Assembly (NCBI GenBank): GCA_002390485.1
Contig: DGPO01000059.1
Location: forward strand, 748 to 53,515
DNA from: Halieaceae bacterium UBA4438
GTDB taxonomy: Bacteria; Pseudomonadota; Gammaproteobacteria; Pseudomonadales; Halieaceae
Length of the DNA stretch: 52,768 nucleotides
Direction of reading: 5' to 3'
Under the pieces are notes generated by a model. That model ran no database searches. It had not been told where the DNA came from and saw only the letters and a list, made by a program, of their open reading frames with translations. A program made the position numbers and the translations under genes. Below are positions 28,553 through 37,301 of this stretch, piece by piece. Position 1 is the stretch's first letter, and every line of letters begins with the position of its first letter.

Positions 28553-29980
28553 CTAGATATACCGCTTTCTCTCGTTAGAAGGTCCGATGTTCATTTGCTC
28601 TCGATACTTTGCAATTGTGCGACGAGCAACAACGACCCCTTCGTCGGCCAATAACGTGCACAGTTTGGCGTCGCTCAATGGCTTTTGTGGATTTTCTTGG
28701 GTAACGATACGCTTGATCAACGCTTTGATGGCTGTGGACGAACACTCACCGCCTTCAGTGGTTGCGACATGGCTTGAGAAGAAATATTTCAACTCGTAGA
28801 TCCCACGTGGTGTGTGCATGTATTTGCGTGTTGTTGCTCGTGAAACGGTTGACTCGTGCAGATCAACCTCGCCTGCGATATCGGCAAGTATGAGTGGCCG
28901 CATTGCTTCATCACCATGATCTAGAAAGGCACGCTGGTGTTGCACAATGGAGGAAGCGACTTTCAATAGTGTCTCGTTGCGGCTGAGTAGGCTTTTAATA
29001 AACCACTTAGCCTCCTGCATACTCGCTCGACCATAATCTTTGTCCGTGTTTGAGCCTGCGCTTAAAAGTTCAGCATAGTGGTCGTTTATTCGAAGCTTGG
29101 GGGCAACATCCGGATTGAGCTCGACTCGCCATCGACCGTCGACACGCTTAACAAACACGTCCGGAACGATGTACTCGGTCACCTCACTTTCCACCGATGA
29201 TCCAGGCGTTGGGTTGAGTGAGCGAATCAGCGAGAGTGCACCGACAATGTCATCGGGTGTTGTGCGCATGCGCCGCGCCAAATTTTTGGGGTCCGCAACA
29301 GGAATTTGTTCTATGTGTCGGCTCACCAGTAAGCCGGCTGTTTCCCGATGAGGCGTCTCCACAGCCATTTGCCGCAGCTGGATGAGAAGACACTCGCGCA
29401 AATCGGCGGCAAAAACGCCTGTCGGTTCAAAGTGCTGAAGTCTGTGCAAAACAGCCATGATCTCGTCGAGCTCTATGTCGTCGCTCGCAAGGCCTAGATG
29501 AATTTGCTCCGGTGTCTGGGTCAATCGACCGTCAACGTCAACAGCGTCGATAAAGGCTAGCGCGATGGTGTGATCAGCGGCGGAAAAGCGGGTGAGGTTG
29601 AGTTGCCACAAAAGGTGCGATTGCAATGTTTCAGGCAATGAATCGCGCTCGGCGAAATTCATGTCGCTGTCGCCTATGGATTGACTCGGCGACGAGGGGG
29701 CCGCAGAGGGCATGACATCCTCCCAGGCCGCATCCACTTGCAGTTCGGTGCCCGGAATGTCTTCACTAACCGTTTCGGAGAAATCCACGCTTTCTTTTAA
29801 CGTGTTATCGACCTGATCGACCAGCGTGTCTTCTTCATCTAAAAGCGGGTTGCTCTCGAGCGTCTCGGTGATGGTTTGCTGGAGATCTAGGGTGCTGAGT
29901 TGAAGAAGCTTGATAGCCTGCTGTAACTGAGGCGTCAGCGTAAGTTGTTGTCCAAGCTTTAACTGCAGCGCCTGCTTCAT
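28553..29980 (-). CDS. rpoN: RNA polymerase sigma-54 factor
   Basis: RpoN directs polymerase to -24/-12 promoters and needs enhancer-binding ATPases. From ATG 29980 the product has 475 residues: an N-terminal glutamine-rich activator region (LKLGQQLTLTPQLQQAIKLL), an acidic linker, a core-binding domain, a helix-turn-helix region and the RpoN box ARRTIAKYRE (452-461). The frame stays open upstream to 30193 and overlaps lptB, but the family N-terminus fixes the start. The lptB-rpoN-hpf order is conserved. Confidence 0.98.
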   Translation of the reverse strand: MKQALQLKLGQQLTLTPQLQQAIKLLQLSTLDLQQTITETLESNPLLDEEDTLVDQVDNTLKESVDFSETVSEDIPGTELQVDAAWEDVMPSAAPSSPSQSIGDSDMNFAERDSLPETLQSHLLWQLNLTRFSAADHTIALAFIDAVDVDGRLTQTPEQIHLGLASDDIELDEIMAVLHRLQHFEPTGVFAADLRECLLIQLRQMAVETPHRETAGLLVSRHIEQIPVADPKNLARRMRTTPDDIVGALSLIRSLNPTPGSSVESEVTEYIVPDVFVKRVDGRWRVELNPDVAPKLRINDHYAELLSAGSNTDKDYGRASMQEAKWFIKSLLSRNETLLKVASSIVQHQRAFLDHGDEAMRPLILADIAGEVDLHESTVSRATTRKYMHTPRGIYELKYFFSSHVATTEGGECSSTAIKALIKRIVTQENPQKPLSDAKLCTLLADEGVVVARRTIAKYREQMNIGPSNERKRYI

Positions 29981-30075
29981 AACTCTCGTAAAGCACCTGA
30001 TGGAGGGCCAGTTTAGCGCTTTAGATTCCGCGAAGGCAAACAGGTTGGCAAAGATTTTGCTTGACCGGTGAGCGT

Positions 30076-30804
30076 TTAGAGACGGAAGTCTTTGCCCAGA
30101 TAAACGTTCCGTACTTTCGTATTGTCTAAAATACTTTGCGCGTCCCCATCCGCGATAACCTGACCTTCGCTGACAATGTAGGCACGCTCGCAAATATCAA
30201 GCGTCTCTCTTACGTTATGGTCAGTAATAAGCACGCCCAGGCCGCGTTCTTTGAGGTGGTTGATGATGGCTTTAATGTCCGAAATGGAAATGGGGTCAAC
30301 GCCTGCAAAGGGTTCATCAAGCAATATCACTTTTGGCTCTGTCGCCAAAGCCCTCGCTATTTCCACGCGTCTACGCTCGCCGCCCGACAGGCTTTGGCCC
30401 AGTGAATCTTTGAGTTGCGTAATATGAAATTCGCGCATGAGCTCGTCGCATTGAAGCTGCTGCTCTTGAGGTGATAAATCGGTGCGGGTTTCGAGGATGG
30501 CTAAAATATTATCCTGGACTGACATCCTGCGAAAAATAGAGGCCTCTTGCGGGAGGTATCCTAATCCCTGGCGGGCTCGTAAGTGAATGGGAAGGTGAGT
30601 CACGTCGTTACCCGCAAGACTAATGGACCCCTCATCGCTGGTCACCAAGCCGACCATAAGGTAGAAACACGTGGTCTTGCCTGCGCCGTTTGGGCCGAGC
30701 AGGCCAACGATTTCGCCGGCATTAACGTTCATCGACATACCGTCTACCACGCGGCGGCCTTTGTAGGCTTTAACCAATCCCGTTGCAGACAAGACATTAC
30801 TCAT
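30076..30804 (-). CDS. lptB: LPS export ABC transporter ATPase LptB
   Basis: LptB powers extraction of lipopolysaccharide from the inner membrane by LptFG. From ATG 30804 the 242-residue product has Walker A GPNGAGKT, the signature [15 protein letters not shown], Walker [14 protein letters not shown], and the LptB-specific C-terminus. The start lies inside the lptA end (8-nt overlap). The open frame upstream to 30969 belongs to lptA sequence. lptF/lptG are not in the window, as usual. Confidence 0.98.
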   Translation of the reverse strand: MSNVLSATGLVKAYKGRRVVDGMSMNVNAGEIVGLLGPNGAGKTTCFYLMVGLVTSDEGSISLAGNDVTHLPIHLRARQGLGYLPQEASIFRRMSVQDNILAILETRTDLSPQEQQLQCDELMREFHITQLKDSLGQSLSGGERRRVEIARALATEPKVILLDEPFAGVDPISISDIKAIINHLKERGLGVLITDHNVRETLDICERAYIVSEGQVIADGDAQSILDNTKVRNVYLGKDFRL

Positions 30805-31327
30805 ACTCACTGCCCTCGCGCAGCGCGTTGGGTGGGATCGTGACCTTGACACGCTGAGGCAGATCTTTATCCGGTGAGCCTGCGGCCATGACCCTCTGCG
30901 TCGTGACGAGATACTCGATGGTGCTTCCCTCGATAACCGCGCCGTTCTGTAAGATTCTGGCGCCGCCAATAAGGCGGATGCGGTCGGTCGCTTCGTGGTA
31001 TTCGATGGTCTCTGCGTGAGCGTCGATGGGTCCTGAACTGCCGTCTGGTTGTTGTGTCATCGTTGCGGGGTTTCCGCGTGCCGTTATGAGCGTTGCCTTG
31101 TTCTCGTCAAAGGTAAAAACGAGGCTGTCCGCTTCAATCTTTAACGTGCCCTGCGTTAATACGACGTCACCTCGATACGTGGTTTCGCCGGATGGCTCCT
31201 CGCGAATGGCGCTGTCGGCCGCAATCTCGATGGGTTTGTCAGTGTCGATACTGAAGCTCGACGGAACCAAGCCAATGCTGGCGCTGATCAAAATTAGGGC
31301 TCGAATCTGAAGGCGGGAGCACATCAT
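30797..31327 (-). CDS. lptA: Periplasmic LPS bridge protein LptA
   Basis: LptA subunits form the beta-jellyroll bridge that carries LPS across the periplasm. The 176-residue product has a signal peptide ([16 protein letters not shown]), then OstA-fold sequence starting [11 protein letters not shown], with the characteristic [18 protein letters not shown]. The ATG overlaps the lptC stop as ATGA, and the end overlaps lptB by 8 nt. Confidence 0.95.
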   Translation of the reverse strand: MMCSRLQIRALILISASIGLVPSSFSIDTDKPIEIAADSAIREEPSGETTYRGDVVLTQGTLKIEADSLVFTFDENKATLITARGNPATMTQQPDGSSGPIDAHAETIEYHEATDRIRLIGGARILQNGAVIEGSTIEYLVTTQRVMAAGSPDKDLPQRVKVTIPPNALREGSEYE

Positions 31328-31866
31328 TGGGTCTTATCCTGCCGATATTGAGAGGCCACGTTACCTGCAAGCTTTGCGGTGCCTGCATTCAGGTCGATGA
31401 TCAAACCCGCGCCTGTTGTTTCGCTTCTATCGCTCACGAGGCGCGTCTGAGTATCAGATACCGCGATGTTGGTTAATGCGTCCAGTTTAACCTCTCGGGT
31501 CTCTAATTTAAGGGCTTCCCCACGCGAGATCGTGACGCCTCCTGACAGCGTCATTGCATCGGCTGACGCCTGTGACGAGCCGGTAGGAGCGAAAAGTGTC
31601 CAGTGCCCGCCTTGCTTGTCTTCGTGTTCGACCCAGACTTCCTTTAATCGAGTTTCAGGAGCGCCCTCGTACTTTACGGCATAAGCCGCTTTGCTCTGCT
31701 CAAGCTTTTCACCTGCCGCACCAAAGCGCGTCAGTTCCAGCTGCTGAATTTCCATCTCCACAAGCTGGTCGGCGGCGGCGCGCACCGGTGCTTGACGTTC
31801 AACACGGGAAAAAACGATGAGCAGTACGATTACCCCTAGACCTGCAAAGCTTAGACTCCACTTCAT
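31324..31866 (-). CDS. lptC: LPS export protein LptC
   Basis: LptC is a bitopic inner-membrane protein that passes LPS from LptBFG to LptA. The 180-residue product has one N-terminal membrane helix (SFAGLGVIVLLIVF) and a beta-rich periplasmic domain in which the LptC pattern MEIQQLELTRF, HWTLFAPTG and DALTNIAVSDT is visible. It overlaps kdsC by 4 nt and lptA by 4 nt (ATGA both times). Confidence 0.92.
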   Translation of the reverse strand: MKWSLSFAGLGVIVLLIVFSRVERQAPVRAAADQLVEMEIQQLELTRFGAAGEKLEQSKAAYAVKYEGAPETRLKEVWVEHEDKQGGHWTLFAPTGSSQASADAMTLSGGVTISRGEALKLETREVKLDALTNIAVSDTQTRLVSDRSETTGAGLIIDLNAGTAKLAGNVASQYRQDKTQ

Positions 31867-32360
31867 GACGCGCTGCAGTCCAGTAAATAGTCACAGAGGT
31901 CGCGGACGCATCCCGTGCCTCCCGAAAGCGCCGATACCCAGTCTGAGGCCGCCAATACCTCTCGCGCCGCATCGGCGGGGCAAGCCCCAAGCCCTGCGGC
32001 TTTTATGGCATCGAGGTCCGGTAGGTCATCACCGATGTAGGCGACGCGACTGATGTCGATTTCTAGGGTGTCTAAAAGCTTTATCAGTGCAGTGAGTTTG
32101 TCTTCGCGTCCCTGTATCAAGTGCCCAATTTGCAGCTCGGTGGCACGTCGCTCAACCATCGCAGAGACCCTACCTGTGATAATGGCCGTGTCGATGCCCG
32201 CCGCTTGCACGCGCTTGATGCCCACGCCATCTTTTATATTGAAGGACTTGAGCTCATGACCCTCGCTGCTGTACGTCACCTGGCCATTAGTCATCACGCC
32301 ATCGACATCCATGACGAGGAGCTTAATGTCTCGGTGCTTCATGTCTCGATGCTGAGTCAT
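31863..32360 (-). CDS. kdsC: 3-deoxy-D-manno-octulosonate 8-phosphate phosphatase
   Basis: KdsC removes phosphate from KDO-8-P in the KDO branch of LPS synthesis. The 165-residue HAD-family product has motif I DVDGVMTNG, motif II IITGR, and motif III GDDLPDLDAIKAAG, without a cap domain, as in the C0 class. ATG 32360 overlaps the kdsD stop; an alternative ATG six codons in (32342) exists. It lies in yrbG-kdsD-kdsC-lptC-lptA-lptB. Confidence 0.96.
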   Translation of the reverse strand: MTQHRDMKHRDIKLLVMDVDGVMTNGQVTYSSEGHELKSFNIKDGVGIKRVQAAGIDTAIITGRVSAMVERRATELQIGHLIQGREDKLTALIKLLDTLEIDISRVAYIGDDLPDLDAIKAAGLGACPADAAREVLAASDWVSALSGGTGCVRDLCDYLLDCSAS

Positions 32361-33343
32361 ACGACGCCTGCCCTTAAAAGCGCCAGCAGCTGAACGACCC
32401 CGGCGACACGATCATTCTCGTCGGTCACGACTAAGGCGCTGATACTGTCTGCTTCCATACGGGCGACGGCTTCAGCGGCGAGCGCATCTGCACTGATCGT
32501 TTTGGCGCCTTTTGACATAACAGCTTCGACCTGTGTTTTTCGTAAGTCGTAGTCCTGCTCAAGCGCACGTCGCAGGTCCCCGTCGGTAAAAATTCCGAGT
32601 AATCGATCGTTATTATCAACGACAGTCGACATGCCCAAGCCCTTGGCAGAGATTTCCATGAGTGCGTCGGCAAGTGACATTGTCAGCGACACTTTGGGGA
32701 TATCTGAACCGGTGACTAAAACGTCTGACACCCGTGTCAGTAGTCGTCGGCCCAGCGCACCACCAGGGTGTGTAAATGCAAAATCTTCCGCGGTAAAACC
32801 GCTCTGTTCCAGCATGGCAATGGCCAGGGCGTCGCCCATGACCAGGTTGGCGGTCGTGCTGGCAGTAGGAGCAAGATCGAGAGGGCAGGCTTCCTCATCG
32901 ACACTAATATTCAGGTGCGCATCAGCGGCTCTTGCAAGGGTCGAGTCAGGATTGCCTGTCATGGCCACGATGGGTAATCCCAATCGCTTAAGAAGGGGTA
33001 GCAGTGCTGTTATTTCAGCGGTCGTACCGCTGTTCGACATGAGCAGTGCTGCGTCGGAGCGCGTGATCATGCCCATGTCGCCGTGGCAGGCCTCGGCAGG
33101 ATGGACAAACTGTGCAGGTGTTCCGGTACTGGCGAGTGTGGCCGCTATTTTGTTACCAATATGTCCACTTTTACCCATGCCACTGACGATCACTCTGCCC
33201 TTGACCGCCGAGAGTAGCTCGACGGCGTGCGTAAACGATTCATCGATGCGATGTTGAAGCTGCTCAACGGCGCGGAGTTCGAGTTCAATCGTGCGTCGAG
33301 CCGACTCAATCGCATTTCGGGGTTGTTTTGATGTTGTAGTCAC
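32357..33343 (-). CDS. kdsD: Arabinose-5-phosphate isomerase
   Basis: KdsD converts ribulose 5-phosphate to arabinose 5-phosphate, the KDO precursor. The 328-residue product has an N-terminal SIS domain (RVIVSGMGKSGHIGNKIAATLASTG in part: VSGMGKSGHIG; SNSGTTAEI) and two C-terminal CBS domains (TVVDNNDRLLGIFTDGD in part: LLGIFTDGDLRR; DENDRVAGVV). It starts at GTG 33343, overlapping the yrbG stop by 4 nt. Confidence 0.97.
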   Translation of the reverse strand: MTTTSKQPRNAIESARRTIELELRAVEQLQHRIDESFTHAVELLSAVKGRVIVSGMGKSGHIGNKIAATLASTGTPAQFVHPAEACHGDMGMITRSDAALLMSNSGTTAEITALLPLLKRLGLPIVAMTGNPDSTLARAADAHLNISVDEEACPLDLAPTASTTANLVMGDALAIAMLEQSGFTAEDFAFTHPGGALGRRLLTRVSDVLVTGSDIPKVSLTMSLADALMEISAKGLGMSTVVDNNDRLLGIFTDGDLRRALEQDYDLRKTQVEAVMSKGAKTISADALAAEAVARMEADSISALVVTDENDRVAGVVQLLALLRAGVV

Positions 33344-34311
33344 AGTGCAAAGTCCGGGTAGAAAATGAGGATACCCATGTAGGTTGTGTAGATTGTAACG
33401 AGTAGGACACCGGAGACACGACCAAGTTCATTTGAGCCTCTACTGCTGGGCTCTGAACGTTTGAAGGCTAAGGCGGCGAGCAGCATCAGAACACCAGCCG
33501 TCAACAGGGTCACCGGCCAGTCCCTACTCATGACGCTGGGATTAAGCGACAGCGGTCCGAAAATGCCAGGTATTGCCAGTACCACCAGTAAATTAAAGAC
33601 ATTGCTGCCGACGATGGCGCCGACTGCAATATCCGCGTGTCCTTTGAGCGCGCTCATCACGGACGCTGCAAGCTCCGGAAGACTGGTGCCGATGGCAACA
33701 ATGGTCAATCCGATAACCAGCTCGGAGACGCCCAACGCCGTTGCGATGTTAACTGCCCCAAATACGAGCGCCCGCGAGGACAGCACTAAGAGCACTAAAC
33801 CCACCGTAAATACCCCCCATGCTTTAGCGACGGGTAGGGTAGGCGGCTCAGTCGTTTGGCTCGTTTCGGTGTCGCCACGGCGCGCCAAAAGGACGAGGAA
33901 GAGCACGAGCACCGAGAGCAACACTGCGCCATCAGTGGCGGATAGGCTGCCATCGACCATAAGCGCACCCGCAAGCAGCGTGACAATGAGCATCTGCGGC
34001 AGTTCACGCTTTGTGGCGCTCGCATCGATAGCGATCGCCCTAATGATGAGTGTTACGCCTAGCACCAACCCGACATTAGTAATGTTGGAGCCGAGTGCAT
34101 TTCCCACTGCCAGCTCACCCGAGCCGGACAGAGAGGCCATTAACGAGACGACTATTTCAGGTGCAGAGGTGCCGAGTGAGACGATGGTCATGCCAATCAA
34201 CAGTGGCGGCATGCCCGCATGATTAGCGATTGCCGCAGCGCCCTCCACGAACTTGTCCGAACTCCAAACGAGACCTGTGAGTCCCACGACGATGAAAAAG
34301 AGATCAAGCAT
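33340..34311 (-). CDS. yrbG: CaCA-family calcium/sodium antiporter YrbG
   Basis: The 323-residue membrane protein has about ten hydrophobic segments in two inverted halves. Each half has the CaCA alpha-repeat: SLGTSAPEIVVS with ALGSNITNVG, and AIGTSLPELAAS with IVGSNVFNLL. These residues form the ion-binding site. The family exchanges Ca2+ for Na+; the role of YrbG itself is not well known. It is the first gene of the kds-lpt series, divergent from mlaC with a 151-nt gap. Confidence 0.95.
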   Translation of the reverse strand: MLDLFFIVVGLTGLVWSSDKFVEGAAAIANHAGMPPLLIGMTIVSLGTSAPEIVVSLMASLSGSGELAVGNALGSNITNVGLVLGVTLIIRAIAIDASATKRELPQMLIVTLLAGALMVDGSLSATDGAVLLSVLVLFLVLLARRGDTETSQTTEPPTLPVAKAWGVFTVGLVLLVLSSRALVFGAVNIATALGVSELVIGLTIVAIGTSLPELAASVMSALKGHADIAVGAIVGSNVFNLLVVLAIPGIFGPLSLNPSVMSRDWPVTLLTAGVLMLLAALAFKRSEPSSRGSNELGRVSGVLLVTIYTTYMGILIFYPDFAL

Positions 34312-34347
34312 TTGCTATCAGTTGGCACCTTGATTTTAGAAAACGGG

Positions 34348-34364
34348 TCGCTGTCTGCCAGCGA
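34348..34364. repeat. Short inverted repeat in the yrbG/mlaC divergent gap
   Basis: TCGCTG, a 5-nt spacer, then CAGCGA form a perfect 6-bp inverted repeat in the 151-nt gap between divergent yrbG and mlaC. It could be an operator or a hairpin in a leader. No known regulator is recognised. A 6-bp repeat can occur by chance. Confidence 0.3.
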
Positions 34365-34462
34365 TCGGTTATCATACGGCAATGTGAGCTTTGAGCAGAC
34401 TCCATCTTTGCGCAAATCAGGGCTGCTCGTCCCAACAAATTACGTTTTGAGCTAAAAATTGC

Positions 34463-35149
34463 ATGAAATCAGTTAAATCACGAATAACCCATCTGTTTGT
34501 CGCGGCGATGGCTTTGTTGATCAGTTGGTCCTCATCGGCCAACACCGAGTCAGACGCTACCGCTATTATTGAGTCTACGACGTCGCAAATTATGGCGATT
34601 GTCGACGACGCGCCTGACTACTTCGACGCTGATCCCGGCCGGTTTTATGACAGTATCGGAGCTGTGCTCGATGAGACAATTGACTGGCGAGGCTTTGCTA
34701 AGGGTGTGATGGGTGAGTATGCCTCGAACGCTCGATACCGAAGTTTGGATCAGGAAGGTAAAGAGGCACTTCGCGAGCAGTTGGAGTCGTTCACCGAGAT
34801 CATCAAGTCGGGACTTATAAGGACCTACGCAAAGGGGCTGCTTGCCTTCAGCGGCTCTAAGTTCGAGATTGTGGCTGATGAGAGTGGTGAGCCTAATGCT
34901 CGGTCTGTCTCGATCACACAGCAGGTCTATGGGACCGGCGATCGAACGTTTACGGTGCGTTATCAAATGGGTCGAGGTCGGAATGGTGAATGGCGTTTGA
35001 GAAATATCATCGTCGAGAATATAAACCTAGGCCAAATTTATCAGAACCAATTTTCTGCGGCGGCCAAATCCGCTGACGGTGATGCTGCTAAGGTCATCGC
35101 TGAGTGGGATGTTGCAGCGAATTTACCGGAGGACCTGGACAGTGAATGA
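34463..35149 (+). CDS. mlaC: MlaC-family periplasmic phospholipid-binding protein
   Basis: MlaC shuttles phospholipids between the outer-membrane MlaA complex and the inner-membrane MlaFEDB transporter. The 228-residue product has a signal peptide (LFVAAMALLISWSSSAN), then the MlaC fold with IDWRGFAKGVMGEYA, LESFTEIIKSGLIRTYAKGLLAF in part (FTEIIKSGLIRTYAKG) and the C-terminal NIIVENINLGQIYQNQF, which aligns with the family's GVSxxxxxxNEF region. The family assignment is supported by ibaG and murA downstream. mlaF, mlaE, mlaD and mlaB are not at this locus. Confidence 0.88.
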   Translation: MKSVKSRITHLFVAAMALLISWSSSANTESDATAIIESTTSQIMAIVDDAPDYFDADPGRFYDSIGAVLDETIDWRGFAKGVMGEYASNARYRSLDQEGKEALREQLESFTEIIKSGLIRTYAKGLLAFSGSKFEIVADESGEPNARSVSITQQVYGTGDRTFTVRYQMGRGRNGEWRLRNIIVENINLGQIYQNQFSAAAKSADGDAAKVIAEWDVAANLPEDLDSE

Positions 35150-35360
35150 AGCGATGATTGTCAGTGCGTTAGAGGCGGAATTTCCTGACGCTGTTATTGA
35201 GGTTGATCTTGACGGATCGCATTGCCAAGTCATGGTGATCAGTACAGTTTTTGCGGGCCTACGCCCTGTAGCGTGTCAGCAACGCGTGTATGCACCACTT
35301 GGGGAATTTATCAAAAGTGGCGCGTTGCATGCGGTAAATATCATCGCTAAGACCCCGTAG
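35142..35360 (+). CDS. ibaG: BolA-family protein IbaG
   Basis: IbaG is a small BolA-like protein that pairs with monothiol glutaredoxins in iron-sulfur handling and responds to acid stress. The 72-residue product has the BolA core: DGSHCQVMVIS (with the cysteine/histidine region), RPVACQQRVYAPLGEFI, and C-terminal LHAVNIIAKTP. GTG 35142 is preceded by GGAGG at 35128-35132 and overlaps the mlaC stop by 8 nt. Its place between mlaC and murA matches E. coli yrbA apart from the absent mlaB. Confidence 0.92.
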   Translation: MNEAMIVSALEAEFPDAVIEVDLDGSHCQVMVISTVFAGLRPVACQQRVYAPLGEFIKSGALHAVNIIAKTP

Positions 35361-35375
35361 TCGAGTCTTCTCAAG

Positions 35376-36638
35376 GTGGATCATTTTATCATCCGAGGCG
35401 GTCAGCCGCTTGAGGGTCGTGTTCAGATATCAGGTGCTAAAAATGCTGCGTTGCCGATTTTGGCGGCGACATTGTTGACGTCGGAGCAGTCGACGTTATC
35501 GAACGTGCCTCATCTGAACGACATCACGACTATGGTGGCCTTGTTGGGTGCGCTGGGTGCTGATGTGTCGGTTGACGAAGCGATGCAACTCACGGTCTCA
35601 GCGGCTGCGCTTAACAATCAGCAAGCTCCCTACGAGCTAGTCAAAACCATGCGCGCCTCGATTCTCGTGATGGGTCCTTTGCTGGCACGGTTTGGTCATG
35701 CTCAGGTTTCGTTTCCTGGTGGGTGTGCGATTGGTAGTCGACCTGTGGACTTGCACCTCAAGGGTTTTGAAGCCATGGGGGCGAGTATTGAGGTTCGTGA
35801 TGGTTATATTGTGGCAAGCACTGACGATGGTCTGCACGGGTGCGATTTCACATTTGACACTGTCACGGTGGGTGGCACTGAGAATCTCTTGATGGCTGCC
35901 GTACTGGCACAAGGTCGCACGGTGCTGCGGAATGCAGCGCGCGAACCAGAGATCACCGATCTTGTGCATTTCTTGCGTGGCATGGGGGCGTGCATTGAAG
36001 GTGATGAGAGCTCCACACTCATTATCGACGGAGTGTCGTCGCTCAGGTCGAGTCACTACAGCGTGATGCCCGATCGAATTGAAGCGGGAACTTTTTTGGT
36101 TGCTGGCGCGGCGACCGGCGGCTGCATCACCGTGGATAATGCTGACCCCGAACACTTGGGTATTGTGCTTGATAAATTGCGCGAAGCCGGCGTGCGCATT
36201 AGCGTGGACGGGATGTCGATTACGGCCGATATGCGTGACAGGCGTCCCAAAGCGATCGACCTTGTCACTGCACCCTATCCCGGTTTTCCGACCGATATGC
36301 AGGCGCAATTTACCGCGCTTAATGTGATCGCCGATGGCGTGGGTCGAATTACCGAGACGATTTTTGAAAATAGGTTGATGCAGGCTCACGAGATGAGTCG
36401 GATGGGTGCAAATATCACAGTGGACGGACACTCCGCTATTATTCGTGGCAAAGAGACCATTAATGGTGCGCCGGTGATGGCGTCGGATTTACGAGCTTCA
36501 GCGAGCCTTGTGATTGCGGGATTGGCTGCCAGGGGAGAGACGCGAGTTGAGCGTATCTATCACATTGACCGAGGCTATGAACGCATTGAAGAGAAGTTGC
36601 AGTCTATCGGTGGCGACATCGTCAGGAAGTCGAGGTAA
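35376..36638 (+). CDS. murA: UDP-N-acetylglucosamine 1-carboxyvinyltransferase
   Basis: MurA transfers enolpyruvate from PEP to UDP-GlcNAc, the first step of peptidoglycan precursor synthesis. The 420-residue product has the catalytic Lys-Asn pair in [10 protein letters not shown] (Lys22, Asn23) and the PEP/fosfomycin-reactive cysteine in [13 protein letters not shown] (Cys117). The cysteine, rather than aspartate, predicts sensitivity to fosfomycin at the target level. It starts at GTG 35376 with only a weak Shine-Dalgarno, 15 nt after ibaG. Confidence 0.98.
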   Translation: MDHFIIRGGQPLEGRVQISGAKNAALPILAATLLTSEQSTLSNVPHLNDITTMVALLGALGADVSVDEAMQLTVSAAALNNQQAPYELVKTMRASILVMGPLLARFGHAQVSFPGGCAIGSRPVDLHLKGFEAMGASIEVRDGYIVASTDDGLHGCDFTFDTVTVGGTENLLMAAVLAQGRTVLRNAAREPEITDLVHFLRGMGACIEGDESSTLIIDGVSSLRSSHYSVMPDRIEAGTFLVAGAATGGCITVDNADPEHLGIVLDKLREAGVRISVDGMSITADMRDRRPKAIDLVTAPYPGFPTDMQAQFTALNVIADGVGRITETIFENRLMQAHEMSRMGANITVDGHSAIIRGKETINGAPVMASDLRASASLVIAGLAARGETRVERIYHIDRGYERIEEKLQSIGGDIVRKSR

Positions 36639-36641
36639 ATC

Positions 36642-37301
36642 ATGAATCCCGTTCAAGCGGAAAAGCTCACTATTGCGCTGACCAAGGGCCGTATTTTAAC
36701 AGAGACTCTGCCCTTGTTCGCAGAGGCGGGTATTGAGCCGCTCGAATCGATTGATAAAAGTCGAAAGCTGATTTTTGAAACGACCGTCCCCGGTGTTTCA
36801 TTCGTTTTGCTGCGAGGATCCGATGTGCCGACCTATGTGCGACACGGTGCGGCAGACGTGGGCGTTGTTGGGAAAGATCTGCTCATGGAGTTTGGTGACG
36901 AGGGTTTTTATGAAGTCCTTGATCTGGGCATCGCGCGCTGCCGATTAATGACGGCTGGGTCGGGTCATGATCGACGACCTGCGTCCGCGAAAATGAGAGT
37001 GGCGACTAAGTTCGTCAATGTCGCTCGCGCACACTATTCGGCAAGGGGTATTCAAGCAAACATCATCAAGTTGTACGGGGCGATGGAGCTTGCACCGATC
37101 ATGAATCTTGCGGATGAAATTGTCGATATTGTCGATACTGGCAATACGCTAAAAGCGAATGGGATGAGACCTCTCGAACACATCGCAGACGTATCGTCAC
37201 GCTTGATTGTGAACAAGGCGTCAATGCGCACCCGAAATCCGATTATTGCCTCGTTGATTGAGCAAATCTCCACCGCTGTCGCGTCTCGTCAGGGGGATTG
37301 A
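36642..37301 (+). CDS. hisG: ATP phosphoribosyltransferase, short form
   Basis: HisG condenses ATP with PRPP in the first step of histidine synthesis. The 219-residue product is the short form, lacking the C-terminal ACT-like regulatory domain of E. coli HisG (about 299 residues). Motifs include [37 protein letters not shown] in part ([18 protein letters not shown]). Short HisG needs the HisZ partner, which is not in the window. The order murA-hisG-hisD is typical of Pseudomonas-like genomes. The stop overlaps the hisD start. Confidence 0.97.
   Translation: MNPVQAEKLTIALTKGRILTETLPLFAEAGIEPLESIDKSRKLIFETTVPGVSFVLLRGSDVPTYVRHGAADVGVVGKDLLMEFGDEGFYEVLDLGIARCRLMTAGSGHDRRPASAKMRVATKFVNVARAHYSARGIQANIIKLYGAMELAPIMNLADEIVDIVDTGNTLKANGMRPLEHIADVSSRLIVNKASMRTRNPIIASLIEQISTAVASRQGD

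Noticed and set aside
29981..30193. N-terminal extension of rpoN by 71 codons
   Set aside because: The extension covers the lptB end and lacks sigma-54 features; the family N-terminus begins at 29980.
35637..36431. 264-residue open frame antisense to murA
   Set aside because: It lies fully inside murA, has histidine- and arginine-rich composition typical of a reverse-frame shadow, and shows no family resemblance or ribosome site.
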